DNA from: Aquabacterium humicola
GTDB lineage: Bacteria; Pseudomonadota; Gammaproteobacteria; Burkholderiales; Burkholderiaceae_C
Reading direction: 5' to 3'
Assembly (NCBI RefSeq): GCF_030167915.1
Contig: NZ_JARGNB010000007.1
Span: forward strand, 248,001 to 312,000
DNA length: 64,000 nucleotides
The notes below the pieces were generated by a model. The model worked only from the letters and a program-made list of their open reading frames with translations, ran no database searches and was not told the DNA's origin. Position numbers and translations under genes: made by a program. Positions 7,696-17,345 of the stretch are shown one piece after another (positions within the stretch are counted from its first letter, which is position 1; each line of letters opens with the position of its first letter).

Positions 7696-9921
7696 TTACA
7701 CGACGCTACGCCGGCCGGCACGCCACAGCACGAACGCGAACTCGTCCGCCCGCTCGTCGTCGACCTGGCTGCGCGTGCTGCCCAGGCCGTGGCCGGCGTC
7801 GAAGCTCACGCGCAGCAGGATCGGGTTCGCCGAGCGGTTGGCCTTCTGCAGCGCGGCGGCCATCTTGCCGCCATGCCAGGCCTCGACGCGCGGATCGGTC
7901 ATGCCCACCGTCAGCAGCACGGCGGGATAACGCGTGCCGGGCCGCACGTGCTGCAGCGCGTCCATCGCCTTCAGGCCGGCGAAGCCGTCCTTGGTCGTCA
8001 CGGTGCCGAACTCGTCGATGTTCGGCGGGCCGTTCTGCGAGAACTCCGCGCGCAGCGCGTTGGAGATGCCGACGTTGGAGATCACGCCGGCGAAGAGGTC
8101 CGGGCGTTCGGTCAGCGCCCGCCCGACGGTGATGCCGCCCGCGGAGCCGCCCTGGATCGTCAGTGCCGCCTTCGAGGTCCAGCGCTCGCGGATCAGGTGC
8201 TCGCAGCAATCGATCAGGTCGCGCCAGGTGTTCGGCTTGGTGAGCTTCTGGCCACCTTTCCACCAGCGCTTGCCGTACTCGCCGCCGCCGCGCACGTGCG
8301 CGGTGGCGAAGACGCCGCCGCGTTCCAGCAGCGCGAGCGTGCGCAGGCTGAAGTACGGGCCGCTGGTGATCTGGTAGGCGCCGTAGGCCTGCACCAGCGC
8401 CGGGTTGCGGCCGTCGCGCTTCAGGCCTTTCTTCGCGACGATCGACAGCGGCACCCGGGTGCCGTCGCGCGCGGTCGCGAAGCTGCGGATCGCCTCGTAG
8501 CCGGACAGGTCGACCGTGGCCGGCGGCGCGAGGCCGGCACGCTCGGTGCGGCCGCTGGCGGGGTCGTGGCGGAAGGTCGTCAGCGGCAGCAGCCAGGCGG
8601 TGCCGTCGATGAAGCAGCCGTCGTCGGCGGTGCTGGCCGACAGGCCACTGATCGAGCCCTCGAACGGCAGCGCGACCGACGACAGCTTGCCGTCGCGGCC
8701 GAGCCGGCGCAGCGCGTGGTAGCCGCCGTCGAGGTCCAGCAGGTACAGCCCGTCGCGCGCCAGCGCGAGGTTCTCGACGACCAGCGGCCCTTCGGGCACG
8801 ACGCTGACCGCGTTGGCATAGGTGCCGCTGGCCAGCGGCGTGCGCAGCACCTTGCCGTTCTGCGCGCCGCGCGTCGTCAGCAGGTAGAGATCGTCGGCAT
8901 CGAAGGCGAGGCCGGTGACCTCGTCGTCGATCGTGCAGACCTGGCGCCACTTGGCGCGGCCGGCCACCGCGTCGCCCAGCGGCGCGACGAAGATCGGGTT
9001 CTCGCGCCGCACGCCACCGTATAGCACCAGCACCGCCCAGTCGCCCGAGCGCGCGCAGTTGATCGACGGGAACTCGCTGTCCGACAGCGGCAGCGAGGCG
9101 TCCTTGCCGTGCTGCACCAGCAGCACGTCGTCCTTCGGGTCGGTGCCCAGCTTGTGGAACAGTGCCGGCGAGCGCTTGTAGTAGTCGACCGTGCCGAGCT
9201 TGCCCACGTCGGCGACGCGGCCGTAGAAGAAGCCGCTGCCATCGGGCAGCCACGATGGCCCGGCGTACTGCGTACCGGCGATGCGCTCGGGCAGCACGCG
9301 CATCGTGTCGACCTCCATCACGTGCAGCACGGAGTTCTCGCTGCCCGCCGGGGACAGGCCGTAGACGACGTGCCGACCATCGGGCGACGGCACCCACCAG
9401 TCGAGCGACAGGTGCGTGCCGCCGTCGCCCTTCATCGTCGTCGGGTCGACGAGGATGCGCTCAGGCCCCGTGGCGCCGGCGCGCACCGCGAGCTTGAAGT
9501 TGTCGGCGCCGGCCGGTCGCACCTGGTAGAAGACCTTGTCGCCGGCTTTCTGCGCGCCGAAGGCCACCGCGGTGCCGCCGGACAGCTCGGTGATGCGGCG
9601 CTTGAGCGCGTCGCGGCCGGGAATGCCGTTCAGCACCGCGCGCGCATGCGCATCCTGGCCGCGCATGAAGGGTTCCCAGTCGGGGTCCTTCGGGTTCTCC
9701 ATCCAGCGGTACGGATCGACCACCGTCTCGCCGAAGAAGGTCTCCTTGACGGGCTCGATGCGCGCGACCGGCAGCGCCGGCGACTTCACCCGCGCGCCGG
9801 CTTTCGCGGCCGCGGCGAGCGAGGTCAAGGGCCAGGCCGGGACAGCGCCGGTGGCCAGCGCCGCGGTGGCGCGCAGCAGGTGGCGGCGGTTGGGCCCGAG
9901 GGCAGGGGACGATGTCTTCAT
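7696..9921 (-). CDS. Prolyl oligopeptidase, S9A family, Tat-exported
   Basis: This 741-residue enzyme begins with an Arg-Arg signal (PNRRHLLRATAALATG) typical of Tat substrates or of folded-protein export. It continues with the S9A propeller start VVDPYRWMENP. The hydrolase domain has the nucleophile in QGGSAGG, the aspartate in VGMTDPRVEAWHGGKM and the histidine in FDAGHG, so the catalytic triad is complete. It should cleave proline-containing peptides in the periplasm. The start at 9921 retains the complete Tat signal. The gene is separate from the other S9 peptidase of this region and stands alone, with about 155 bases before the lipoprotein gene downstream. Confidence 0.93.
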   Translation of the reverse strand: MKTSSPALGPNRRHLLRATAALATGAVPAWPLTSLAAAAKAGARVKSPALPVARIEPVKETFFGETVVDPYRWMENPKDPDWEPFMRGQDAHARAVLNGIPGRDALKRRITELSGGTAVAFGAQKAGDKVFYQVRPAGADNFKLAVRAGATGPERILVDPTTMKGDGGTHLSLDWWVPSPDGRHVVYGLSPAGSENSVLHVMEVDTMRVLPERIAGTQYAGPSWLPDGSGFFYGRVADVGKLGTVDYYKRSPALFHKLGTDPKDDVLLVQHGKDASLPLSDSEFPSINCARSGDWAVLVLYGGVRRENPIFVAPLGDAVAGRAKWRQVCTIDDEVTGLAFDADDLYLLTTRGAQNGKVLRTPLASGTYANAVSVVPEGPLVVENLALARDGLYLLDLDGGYHALRRLGRDGKLSSVALPFEGSISGLSASTADDGCFIDGTAWLLPLTTFRHDPASGRTERAGLAPPATVDLSGYEAIRSFATARDGTRVPLSIVAKKGLKRDGRNPALVQAYGAYQITSGPYFSLRTLALLERGGVFATAHVRGGGEYGKRWWKGGQKLTKPNTWRDLIDCCEHLIRERWTSKAALTIQGGSAGGITVGRALTERPDLFAGVISNVGISNALRAEFSQNGPPNIDEFGTVTTKDGFAGLKAMDALQHVRPGTRYPAVLLTVGMTDPRVEAWHGGKMAAALQKANRSANPILLRVSFDAGHGLGSTRSQVDDERADEFAFVLWRAGRRSVV

Positions 9922-10056
9922 GGTCTATCGGCAACCGGGCTTCAGAGGGCGCCGATTGTGACCAATCGAGCGGGCCCGGCGGGTCGCCAGGCGGGCGGCG
10001 CCGCCTTAGGATCGTCAACCCGTAGTAGGTTCTGCCATCATGGCTCGAAGGGCTTC

Positions 10057-10290
10057 ATGGAATCACCCGTGCATCGCCTCGGCGACCTGTTCCGTCAACT
10101 CGGCCTGCCCGACGACCCGTCGGCGATCGAGGACTTCATCGCCACCCATCGTCCGCTGCCCGGCTACGTCACGCTGGCGGACGCCTCGTTCTGGAACGCG
10201 AGCCAGGCGCAGTTCCTGCGCGAAGCGGTCAACGCGGACGCGGACTGGGCCGAGTTGATCGACTCGCTGGCGGCCCGATTGAGCGGCTGA
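10057..10290 (+). CDS. DUF2789 family small protein
   Basis: This 77-residue protein (MESPVHRLGDLFRQLGLPD ... FWNASQAQFLREA) matches the short DUF2789 family of beta- and gammaproteobacteria, whose function is unknown. The ATG at 10057 follows a GAAGGG stretch. An in-frame longer reading lacks support. It is predicted to be soluble and helical. It lies 37 bases upstream of the STAND gene on the same strand and could be transcribed with it, though nothing in the family suggests a shared role. Confidence 0.8.
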   Translation: MESPVHRLGDLFRQLGLPDDPSAIEDFIATHRPLPGYVTLADASFWNASQAQFLREAVNADADWAELIDSLAARLSG

Positions 10291-10327
10291 GCCTCCAGGC
10301 TGCACTGAAGCGAGGGGCTTGCGCACC

Positions 10328-13300
10328 ATGCCGAACGACATCTACCTCTCGTCGACCCTCGAGGACCTGCGCGTGGAACGCGAGGCCGTGCGCGACATGC
10401 TCGCTCGCAACGGATACGGCGTGAAAGACAGCTACCAGGCGAGCGACCAGGCCCTGCTTGCCAGTTGCTTCGAGGACGTCGCGTCCTGCGCGTTGTACGT
10501 GTGCATCGTCGGCATGCGCTACGGCCACCGGCCGGAAAGCGCCATTGCCAATCCGGAGGGCAAGTCGATCACGCAGCTCGAGTTGGAGCACGCCCGACGC
10601 CTTGGCCTGCCGTGCCTGGTCTTCCTGAAGTCAGAGCAGGCGGCCTACACGCGCGGCCAGCACGACGAGCTGTGCAAGGAGAACGAGCATGGCCTGCGCA
10701 TCAAGACGTTTCGCGATTGGCTGCAGACAAAGTCCGGCTTGCGGCCGGCACAGTTCGAGACGATCCATGAACTGCAGGAAAAAGTGCTGGCAGCGCTCCC
10801 GCAGGCACTCGCGAAGGTGGCGTCGCAGCGCGCTTCCACCCGGGAATCACGTGCGGCAGAGGCCGTGGTGCGCGTGCCGTTCATGGTCGACGATCTCCCG
10901 CCCGACTTCGTGCCGCGGCCGGCGGAGTACGCGCAGTTGGTGTCGCACCTGCTCGACCGCGAGCGCAAGGAGCCGCTGGCCATCACGACCGCGCTGCGTG
11001 GTGCCGGAGGCTTCGGCAAGACCGTGCTGGCGCGCGCGCTGTGCCACAACCAGGACATTCGGACGGCCTTCAAAGGCGGCATCATGTGGGTCACGCTGGG
11101 CGAAAACCCTGGTTCGCTGATCGGTCGCATCCAGGATCTGATCTACATGCTGAGCGACCGGCGGCCCAGCTTCGACGGCATCGAAGGCGCGAGCACCGCG
11201 CTGGCCGAAGCACTGGGCGAACGCGACATTCTCATGGTGATCGATGACGCCTGGGACGTGGCGCACGTGCAGCCGTTCCTGCGCGGTGGGCCGCGCTGCG
11301 CGCGGGTGATCACGACGCGCCGTGACGACGTGCCACCGCAGAACGCGAGACGTACCGATGTCGACGCCATGTCGAGCAGTGAGTCGCTGGCGCTGCTGAG
11401 CCACGGCTTGCCTGAAGGCGCGGTACGGGCCGGCGGCGAGACGCTGGCCGCGTTGACGCGTCGCCTCGGGGAGTGGCCGCTGCTGCTGAAGCTGGTCAAC
11501 AGCGCGCTGCGCGACCGTGTCGTGCAGCGGGGCCAGGCACTGGGCGATGCTCTCGCCTATGTGAACAGCGCGCTCGACGAGATGGGGCTGACCTTCTTCG
11601 ACGCCAGCGACGTTGGCGCGCGCAACACGGCGGTAGCGACGACGCTGGACGTCAGCCTAGCCCAGCTCGGCGAGGCCGACCGGGCCCGCTTGCATGAGCT
11701 GGCGGTCTTTCCAGAGGACGTCGCCATCCCGATCGACGTGATCGCCGCGCTGTGGGCGCACAGCGCAGGACTCAAGGGCATCGCCAGCGAGCGCTTGTGC
11801 CAGCGACTCGCGCAGCTGTCATTGTTGCAGGCGTTGGACCTCGGCACGCGCACCGTGCGGCTGCACGACGTCGTGCGCCAGTTCCTGCTCGGCCGGGTTG
11901 GCGGCGGCGTGCCGGCACTTCATGCGCTGCTGCTGGACAGCGCACGGCCGACGGACGGCGCCTGGGCGGCACTGGCACCTGCTAAGGGCTACTGGTGGGA
12001 CTGGCTCTTCGTCCACCTGCGTGCAGCCGGTCGGAGCGACGAGTTGGTGGCGACAGCGCTAGATCTGCGCTACCTGACGGTGAAGGGGCTGCTGTGCACG
12101 CCGGCAGCGGTGGAAGCCGACCTCGGCATCGCACTTGCCGTGGAGCCCGAGCACGGCAGACTGCTTGCATTGCGCCGAAGCTACACGCAAGCCGCGCACC
12201 TGCTGTCGCGCTGTCGCGGGCGGGACGAAGCGCAGGCAACGCTCGCCGCGCGACTCCGGTTCGTCGATGCGCTCGCGCCGCTGGCCAGTGCGCTGCATGC
12301 AGGAAGCGCCACGCCCCGCCTGACGCCAGTCACGGTGCCGCCGGACCTGCCGCACCCGGCGCTGATCCGCACGCTGGGCGAGCACCACGGCACGATGAAC
12401 GTCTGCGCGCTGAGCGCCGACGGCCGCCGCATGGCCACGGCGGGCCGCGACCGCACGATCCGCCTGTGGAACACCGGCAGCGGCGTCGAGCTGCTGTCCT
12501 TGCCGGGCCATGCGGTGCGGGCGCTGCGGCTCAGCGAGGACGGCAGCCTGCTCGCGGCCGCCACCGAAGAACGGCGGCTGATCGTCTGGGACACCCGCAC
12601 CGGCGAAGAGCGCCTGCGCTGCGCCGGTCATGTCGACGTGCTGACCGGCTGCGCGCTGAACACCGCCCACCGCCGCGTGCTGAGCTCGTCGCTCGACGGC
12701 ACGATCCGGCTCTGGGACCTGGACAGCGGCGCGCTGCTGAAGACGCTGGGCCGCACCTCGGCCGAGAACGAGCGCGCATTGATGGTGCCGGCCAACGATG
12801 CCGGCCACAGGGGCCCGGTGCTCGGCTGCGACATCAGCTCTGACGGCACGCTACTGGCCTCGGCCTCGAGTGACCAGACGGTGATCCTGTGGGATGTGCG
12901 CACCGGCGAGGCATTGCGGGTCTACCGCAGCCACGAGGCCGCGGTGAATGCCTGTGCGTTCAGCCCCGACGGCCGCTTCCTGGCTGCTGCGAGCGCCGAT
13001 CAGACGGTGTGCATCTGGTCCGCCACCGACACCACGGTTCGCCTGCTCGCCGGGCATGACGATGCCGTGAAGGACCTGGCGTGGTCCGACGACGGCGCGA
13101 CGCTGCTGAGCGCGTCGGCCGACGGCACGCTGCGCATGTGGGACGTGGCAACGAAGCGCCTGCTGCGCAGTTACACCGGCCACACCGACTGGGTCGTCAG
13201 CTGCGGCCTGTCGTCGCGCGCCGGGTTGATCGCGTCGGCGTCGATCGACGGCACCGTGCGCCTGTGGGAGCGGGATGCGCCCGGCAGCGAGCGGGTCCGC

Positions 13301-14245
13301 CGCTCGCGCAGCGAGCAGTGGGTGCAGGCCTGCGCCGCGCAGCCCGCGCATGGCCTGCTCGCCACCACCGCGGCCGACCGTGGCCTGCTGCTCTGGAATC
13401 CGGCGCGGTGCCATCGCACCATGTCGCTGCGCGGCCACGAGGCAGCCGTGCGTGCTTGTGCGATCAGCGCCGACGGTCGCTTGGCGGCATCGGCCTCAGC
13501 CGACAAGTCGGTGATCGTCTGGGACGTGGTGACAGGGCGCCTGCTGCACAAGCTGAGCGGCCATCGCGACTGGGTCAACGCCTGCAGCATCGACGCCACC
13601 GGCACGCTGATCGCCTCGGCATCGAACGACCGTACGCTGCGGCTGTGGGACCTGGCGTCGCGCGCGCGCAAGCTGGCTTTCGTCGCCCATGCGCACTGGG
13701 TCACCGCCTGCGTTATCAGCCCAGACCGGCGCTGGCTCTATTCGGCCGCCGCCGACGGCACGCTGCGGCGCTGGCCGCTGGCCGACATCGACGAGGCGCT
13801 GTGGGAAGACTGGCTGTCGGGCCGCCGCGAGCTGGCGGCGGACGCGGCGGTCGCGGCGCTGCGGCCGCTCGAGCTCGGCGGCCATGCGCAGTCGCTGAAC
13901 GCGCTGGCGCTCAGTACCGACGGCCGGGTGCTGGCCAGTGCGTCCAGTGACCGGACGCTGGGGCTGTGGGATGCGCAGACCGGCGAGGGTCTGCGGCTGC
14001 TCGAAGGCCACCTGCTCGACGTCAACGGGTGCGCCTTCAGCCCGGACGGACGGCAGCTCGCGTCGGTGTCGTCCGACGGCTGCATCAAGGTCTGGCGCGT
14101 TGTCGACGGACAGTGCCTGATGTCGCTGCGCGTCGACAGCGAGCTCACGGACGTGCGCTTTGTCGATGCCGACGGCGCACGACTGGTCACCGTTGGCGCG
14201 ATGGGGGTGTACTTCCTCGGTTGCGGCGACGGCGCCCCCGCGTGA
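10328..14245 (+). CDS. STAND NTPase: DUF4062 - NB-ARC - 14 WD40 repeats
   Basis: This 1305-residue three-part protein is built like an NLR-type signalling ATPase. Residues 1 to about 165 form a DUF4062 domain (IYLSSTLEDLRVEREAVRD ... VCIVGMRYGHRP). An NB-ARC module follows, with P-loop GAGGFGKT near residue 229, Walker B LMVIDDAWD near 302 and the TTRRDD sensor near 328, then winged-helix and helical linker segments. From about residue 678 I count 14 WD40 units (for example GHEAAVRACAISADG ... SVIVWD), enough for two seven-bladed propellers. WD40 arrays in such proteins sense a ligand, the NB-ARC oligomerises and the N-terminal domain acts as effector. I chose ATG 10328, after GAGGGG; a TTG at 10319 is possible. 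The first 2 kb looks less strongly GC-biased by eye than the repeats. A defence role is inferred. Confidence 0.88.
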   Translation: MPNDIYLSSTLEDLRVEREAVRDMLARNGYGVKDSYQASDQALLASCFEDVASCALYVCIVGMRYGHRPESAIANPEGKSITQLELEHARRLGLPCLVFLKSEQAAYTRGQHDELCKENEHGLRIKTFRDWLQTKSGLRPAQFETIHELQEKVLAALPQALAKVASQRASTRESRAAEAVVRVPFMVDDLPPDFVPRPAEYAQLVSHLLDRERKEPLAITTALRGAGGFGKTVLARALCHNQDIRTAFKGGIMWVTLGENPGSLIGRIQDLIYMLSDRRPSFDGIEGASTALAEALGERDILMVIDDAWDVAHVQPFLRGGPRCARVITTRRDDVPPQNARRTDVDAMSSSESLALLSHGLPEGAVRAGGETLAALTRRLGEWPLLLKLVNSALRDRVVQRGQALGDALAYVNSALDEMGLTFFDASDVGARNTAVATTLDVSLAQLGEADRARLHELAVFPEDVAIPIDVIAALWAHSAGLKGIASERLCQRLAQLSLLQALDLGTRTVRLHDVVRQFLLGRVGGGVPALHALLLDSARPTDGAWAALAPAKGYWWDWLFVHLRAAGRSDELVATALDLRYLTVKGLLCTPAAVEADLGIALAVEPEHGRLLALRRSYTQAAHLLSRCRGRDEAQATLAARLRFVDALAPLASALHAGSATPRLTPVTVPPDLPHPALIRTLGEHHGTMNVCALSADGRRMATAGRDRTIRLWNTGSGVELLSLPGHAVRALRLSEDGSLLAAATEERRLIVWDTRTGEERLRCAGHVDVLTGCALNTAHRRVLSSSLDGTIRLWDLDSGALLKTLGRTSAENERALMVPANDAGHRGPVLGCDISSDGTLLASASSDQTVILWDVRTGEALRVYRSHEAAVNACAFSPDGRFLAAASADQTVCIWSATDTTVRLLAGHDDAVKDLAWSDDGATLLSASADGTLRMWDVATKRLLRSYTGHTDWVVSCGLSSRAGLIASASIDGTVRLWERDAPGSERVRRSRSEQWVQACAAQPAHGLLATTAADRGLLLWNPARCHRTMSLRGHEAAVRACAISADGRLAASASADKSVIVWDVVTGRLLHKLSGHRDWVNACSIDATGTLIASASNDRTLRLWDLASRARKLAFVAHAHWVTACVISPDRRWLYSAAADGTLRRWPLADIDEALWEDWLSGRRELAADAAVAALRPLELGGHAQSLNALALSTDGRVLASASSDRTLGLWDAQTGEGLRLLEGHLLDVNGCAFSPDGRQLASVSSDGCIKVWRVVDGQCLMSLRVDSELTDVRFVDADGARLVTVGAMGVYFLGCGDGAPA

Positions 14246-14310
14246 GGCGGGCATCGTCCTGCGGCCCGGTGGGCAACGGCCTTGGCCTCGCCAGCGTCCT
14301 TTGACCGCCT

Positions 14311-15552
14311 TCAGCGCAGCAGATCCCGCAAGGTGCGCGCCACCACCTTGGTCGCGCGGCGCAGGTCTTCCAGCACCAGGTGTTCGTCGGCGCGCTTGGC
14401 GTTGGACTCCAGCACCGTGCGCGGGCCCGCGCCGTAGATCGCCGCCGGCACGCCGGCCGCGCCGTAGAGGCGCACGTCGGTGTACAGCGGCGTGCCCGAG
14501 GTCGGGATCGGCTCGCCGAACACCGCTTCGCCGTGGCGCTGCAGCGCCTGCACCAGCGGCGCGCTGCGGTGGTCGGGCTTCCACGAATCGGCGCGCAGCA
14601 GGCGCCTGATCTCGACGCGGATGCCGGGGACCGTGGCGGCCGCCTCGGCGATCACGCGGCGCACGTCGGCCTCGACGACTTCCGGGTTCTCCTCGGGGAT
14701 CATGCGGCGGTCGAGCTTGAGCACCACCTTGCCGGGCACGACGTTGGTATTGGTGCCGCCTTCGATGCGGCCGACGTTGAGGTAGGGGTGCTGGATGCCG
14801 GGCACCTTCGACAGCACCGAGCGATAACGCGCATTCTGCTCATACAGCGCGTTCAGGATGGCCACCGCGCCCTGCAGCGCGTCGATGCCGGTGTCGGGGA
14901 TCGCCGCGTGGGCCATCTTGCCGTGCACCGTCACTTCCATCTGCAGGCAGCCGTTGTGCGCGGTGATCACCTGGTAGCTGAAGCCGGCGGCGAGCAGGAA
15001 GTCGGGCCTGGTCAGCCCTTTCTTCAGCAGCCAGCCGGGGCCGAGCTCGCCGCCGAACTCCTCGTCGTAGGTGAAGTGCAGCTCCACCGCGCCGCGCAGC
15101 GGTGCGCCCAGCGCCTCGAGCGCCCGCAGCGCGAAGGTGTAGCTGGCGAAGTCGCTCTTGCTGACCGCCGCGGCGCGCGCGTAGAGCTTGCCGTCGACCA
15201 CCTCGCCGCCATACGGGTCGTGCGTCCAGCCCTCGCCGGGCGGCACGACGTCGCCGTGCGCGTTCAGCGCGATGGTCGGGCCGCCGTCCGCGAAGCGCCG
15301 GCGCACGATCAGGTTGGTGATCGATTGCAGGCCGTAGTCCTGCACCTCCTGCGCGGGCACGGCATGTTTTTCGGCCGTGTAGCCGAAGCCCTGCAGCAGC
15401 TCGGCGGTGCGTTCGGCATGCGGCGCGTTGTTGCCCGGCGGCGTGTCGGTGGGCACCTGCACCAGGGCCTGCAGGAAGCGCACCTCGTCGTCGAAGTGCG
15501 CGTCGATCCAGGCGTCGAGCTTCGGATAGTCGGTGGCGTGGTTCATCGTCAT
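14311..15552 (-). CDS. M20 family amidohydrolase/peptidase (ArgE/DapE type)
   Basis: This protein of about 413 residues has the M20 zinc-hydrolase fold. NAHGDVVPPG carries the first metal His and Asp, TYDEEFGGELG carries the catalytic and metal-binding acidic pair, and a dimerisation domain is inserted (MEVTVHGKMAHAAIPDTG). It is the last gene of the purine-degrading operon, after the UraD-AllC fusion. A role in hydrolysing a ureide or N-carbamoyl compound is therefore likely, although the sequence alone only supports a carboxypeptidase-like amidohydrolase. The ATG at 15552 is preferred. A TTG at 15570 would overlap the preceding stop codon (TTGA), so translational coupling with a slightly longer product is also possible. 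Confidence 0.83.
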   Translation of the reverse strand: MTMNHATDYPKLDAWIDAHFDDEVRFLQALVQVPTDTPPGNNAPHAERTAELLQGFGYTAEKHAVPAQEVQDYGLQSITNLIVRRRFADGGPTIALNAHGDVVPPGEGWTHDPYGGEVVDGKLYARAAAVSKSDFASYTFALRALEALGAPLRGAVELHFTYDEEFGGELGPGWLLKKGLTRPDFLLAAGFSYQVITAHNGCLQMEVTVHGKMAHAAIPDTGIDALQGAVAILNALYEQNARYRSVLSKVPGIQHPYLNVGRIEGGTNTNVVPGKVVLKLDRRMIPEENPEVVEADVRRVIAEAAATVPGIRVEIRRLLRADSWKPDHRSAPLVQALQRHGEAVFGEPIPTSGTPLYTDVRLYGAAGVPAAIYGAGPRTVLESNAKRADEHLVLEDLRRATKVVARTLRDLLR

Positions 15553-15566
15553 GGCGGGCAAGGTCT

Positions 15567-17339
15567 TCAAGCGGTCGCGAGGTCGTCGAGCAGGTGGCCG
15601 AAGGCGCGCACCGCGAGCTCGATGTCGTGGTTGGTGCTCGATTCGAGCGGGTTATGGCTGATGCCGGCGTTGAGGCCGCGCACGAACAGCATCGCCTGCG
15701 GCATCACCTCGTGCAGCTTCATCGCGTCGTGGCCGGCGCCGCTGGGCATGCGGAACAGCGGCAGGTGCAGCCGTTCGACCGCCCGCTCCCAGCGTGCCTG
15801 CCAGGCTGGGGCGCTCGGCGCGGCGGCGGCGCGCAGCGTCTCCTCCAGCCGATGAGCGAGTCCGCGGCGCTCGCAGATGCGCTGCAGCTCGGCGAGCGCA
15901 TCGGCGGCGCAGGCATCGCGCGCGGCGTCGGTGGTGGCGCGGATGTCCAGGCTGAACGCGCAGCGGCCGGGCACGACGTTGATCGACCCGTTGGGCACCT
16001 GCAGCATGCCGACGGTGCCGACGACATGCGGCACGCTGGCCGCGCGCTTTTCGAGGTAGAGGATCAGCTCGGCGACGGCCGCCGCGGCATCGCGCCGGCG
16101 GTCCATCGGCGTCGTGCCGGCGTGGCTGGCCATGCCGATCACCTCGCCGAGGTAGCGCACGCTGCCGTTGATCGAGGTGACGATGCCCAGCGGCAGGTCG
16201 AGCTCGTTGAGCACCGGCCCCTGCTCGATGTGCACCTCGACGAAGCCGAGGTAGCGGGCCGGGTCGCGCTTGAGCTTCGGGATGTCGGCGATGCACAGGC
16301 CCGCGTGCTGCATCGCCTGGCGCATCGTGATGCCGTCGGCGTCCTGCTGCTCCAGCCACGCGGGGTCGAAGTGGCCGGTCAGCGCGCCGGAGCCGAGGAA
16401 GGTGGCCTTGTAGCGCTGACCCTCTTCCTCCGCGAAGCCGACCACCTCGATGCCGAAGGGCAGCCGCCGGCCGGCGTCGCGCAGCGCGCGCACGTTGGCC
16501 ATCGGCACGAAGATGCCCAGCCGCCCGTCGTACTTGCCGCCGTTGCGCACGGTGTCGTAGTGGCTGCCGGTCAGGAGGCGCGGCGCATCCGGCGTCGTGC
16601 CATCGTAGACGCCGACGACGTTGCCGACCGCGTCGATCTCCACGCGGTCGAAGCCGCAGTCCTCGCGCATCCAGTGCGCCAGGCGCTGCGCGCAGGCGCG
16701 GTGCGCGTCGGTCAGGTAGGTGACGGTCAGCTGGCCCTGCTCGACATAACCCGGGTCGCTGTGCTGCGCGAGCTTCTCGGCCCAGTCCCACACCAGGTTG
16801 CCCTGGGCCGGCGCCTCGCCGAACTTGTCGTCGAGGCGGATCTGCGCGATGCGGTGGATGTTGCGCAGGCACTCGGCGAGCTCGTAGTCGGCCGGGTGCT
16901 GCAGCCGCCGCTCGAAGGTGGCGATGATCTCGTGCCGCGACAGCCCCAGTCCGCGCGGGCCGCGCACCGCGAGGATGAACGGGAAGCCGAATTTGGCGTT
17001 GTAGTCGGCGTTGAGCCGCTGCAGTGTCGCGAATTCCTCGGGCGTGCAGTCGGTGAGTCCGGCCTTGCCCTGCTCGTGGGTCGATTCGGCGGTCAGCGTC
17101 TTCGACACCATCGCCTTGCCGGCGAGCTCCGGGTGGGCGCGGATCAGCGTCAGCTGCGCCGCTTCACCGGCATCGCGCACCACCTGCACCAGCGCCTGTT
17201 CGAGCTGCGCGCGGCTGCGGAAGGGGCGCTGCGCCGCGGCGCGCTCGGCGATCCACGGCGAGTGTTCATAGACGCCGTCGAGCAGTGCGGTGAATTCGGC
17301 CGCGCTCGCGGCGTTGAGTTGGTCGAGGGTCAGGGTCAT
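15567..17339 (-). CDS. Bifunctional OHCU decarboxylase - allantoate amidohydrolase
   Basis: One 590-residue frame joins two consecutive ureide-pathway enzymes. Residues 1-170 are UraD-like (2-oxo-4-hydroxy-4-carboxy-5-ureidoimidazoline decarboxylase) with the catalytic histidine in IRAHPELAGKA and the STHEQGKAGL loop. Residues 175-590 are an AllC-like M20 allantoate amidohydrolase. Its metal residues lie in GSHYDTVRNGGKYDG, EEEGQR, EVHIEQGP and SHNPLE. The joined protein would yield S-allantoin and later open allantoate, with PuuE acting in between. The gene is six bases downstream of puuE and overlaps or abuts the M20 gene, which indicates one operon. Separate proteins are the textbook arrangement. 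I see no internal stop or ribosome site that would split it. Confidence 0.92.
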   Translation of the reverse strand: MTLTLDQLNAASAAEFTALLDGVYEHSPWIAERAAAQRPFRSRAQLEQALVQVVRDAGEAAQLTLIRAHPELAGKAMVSKTLTAESTHEQGKAGLTDCTPEEFATLQRLNADYNAKFGFPFILAVRGPRGLGLSRHEIIATFERRLQHPADYELAECLRNIHRIAQIRLDDKFGEAPAQGNLVWDWAEKLAQHSDPGYVEQGQLTVTYLTDAHRACAQRLAHWMREDCGFDRVEIDAVGNVVGVYDGTTPDAPRLLTGSHYDTVRNGGKYDGRLGIFVPMANVRALRDAGRRLPFGIEVVGFAEEEGQRYKATFLGSGALTGHFDPAWLEQQDADGITMRQAMQHAGLCIADIPKLKRDPARYLGFVEVHIEQGPVLNELDLPLGIVTSINGSVRYLGEVIGMASHAGTTPMDRRRDAAAAVAELILYLEKRAASVPHVVGTVGMLQVPNGSINVVPGRCAFSLDIRATTDAARDACAADALAELQRICERRGLAHRLEETLRAAAAPSAPAWQARWERAVERLHLPLFRMPSGAGHDAMKLHEVMPQAMLFVRGLNAGISHNPLESSTNHDIELAVRAFGHLLDDLATA

Positions 17340-17345
17340 CGAAAT

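Noticed and set aside
10328-14245. Reading the WD40 protein as a metabolic or structural propeller protein
   Set aside because: The complete NB-ARC ATPase and DUF4062 head mark it as a STAND signalling protein.
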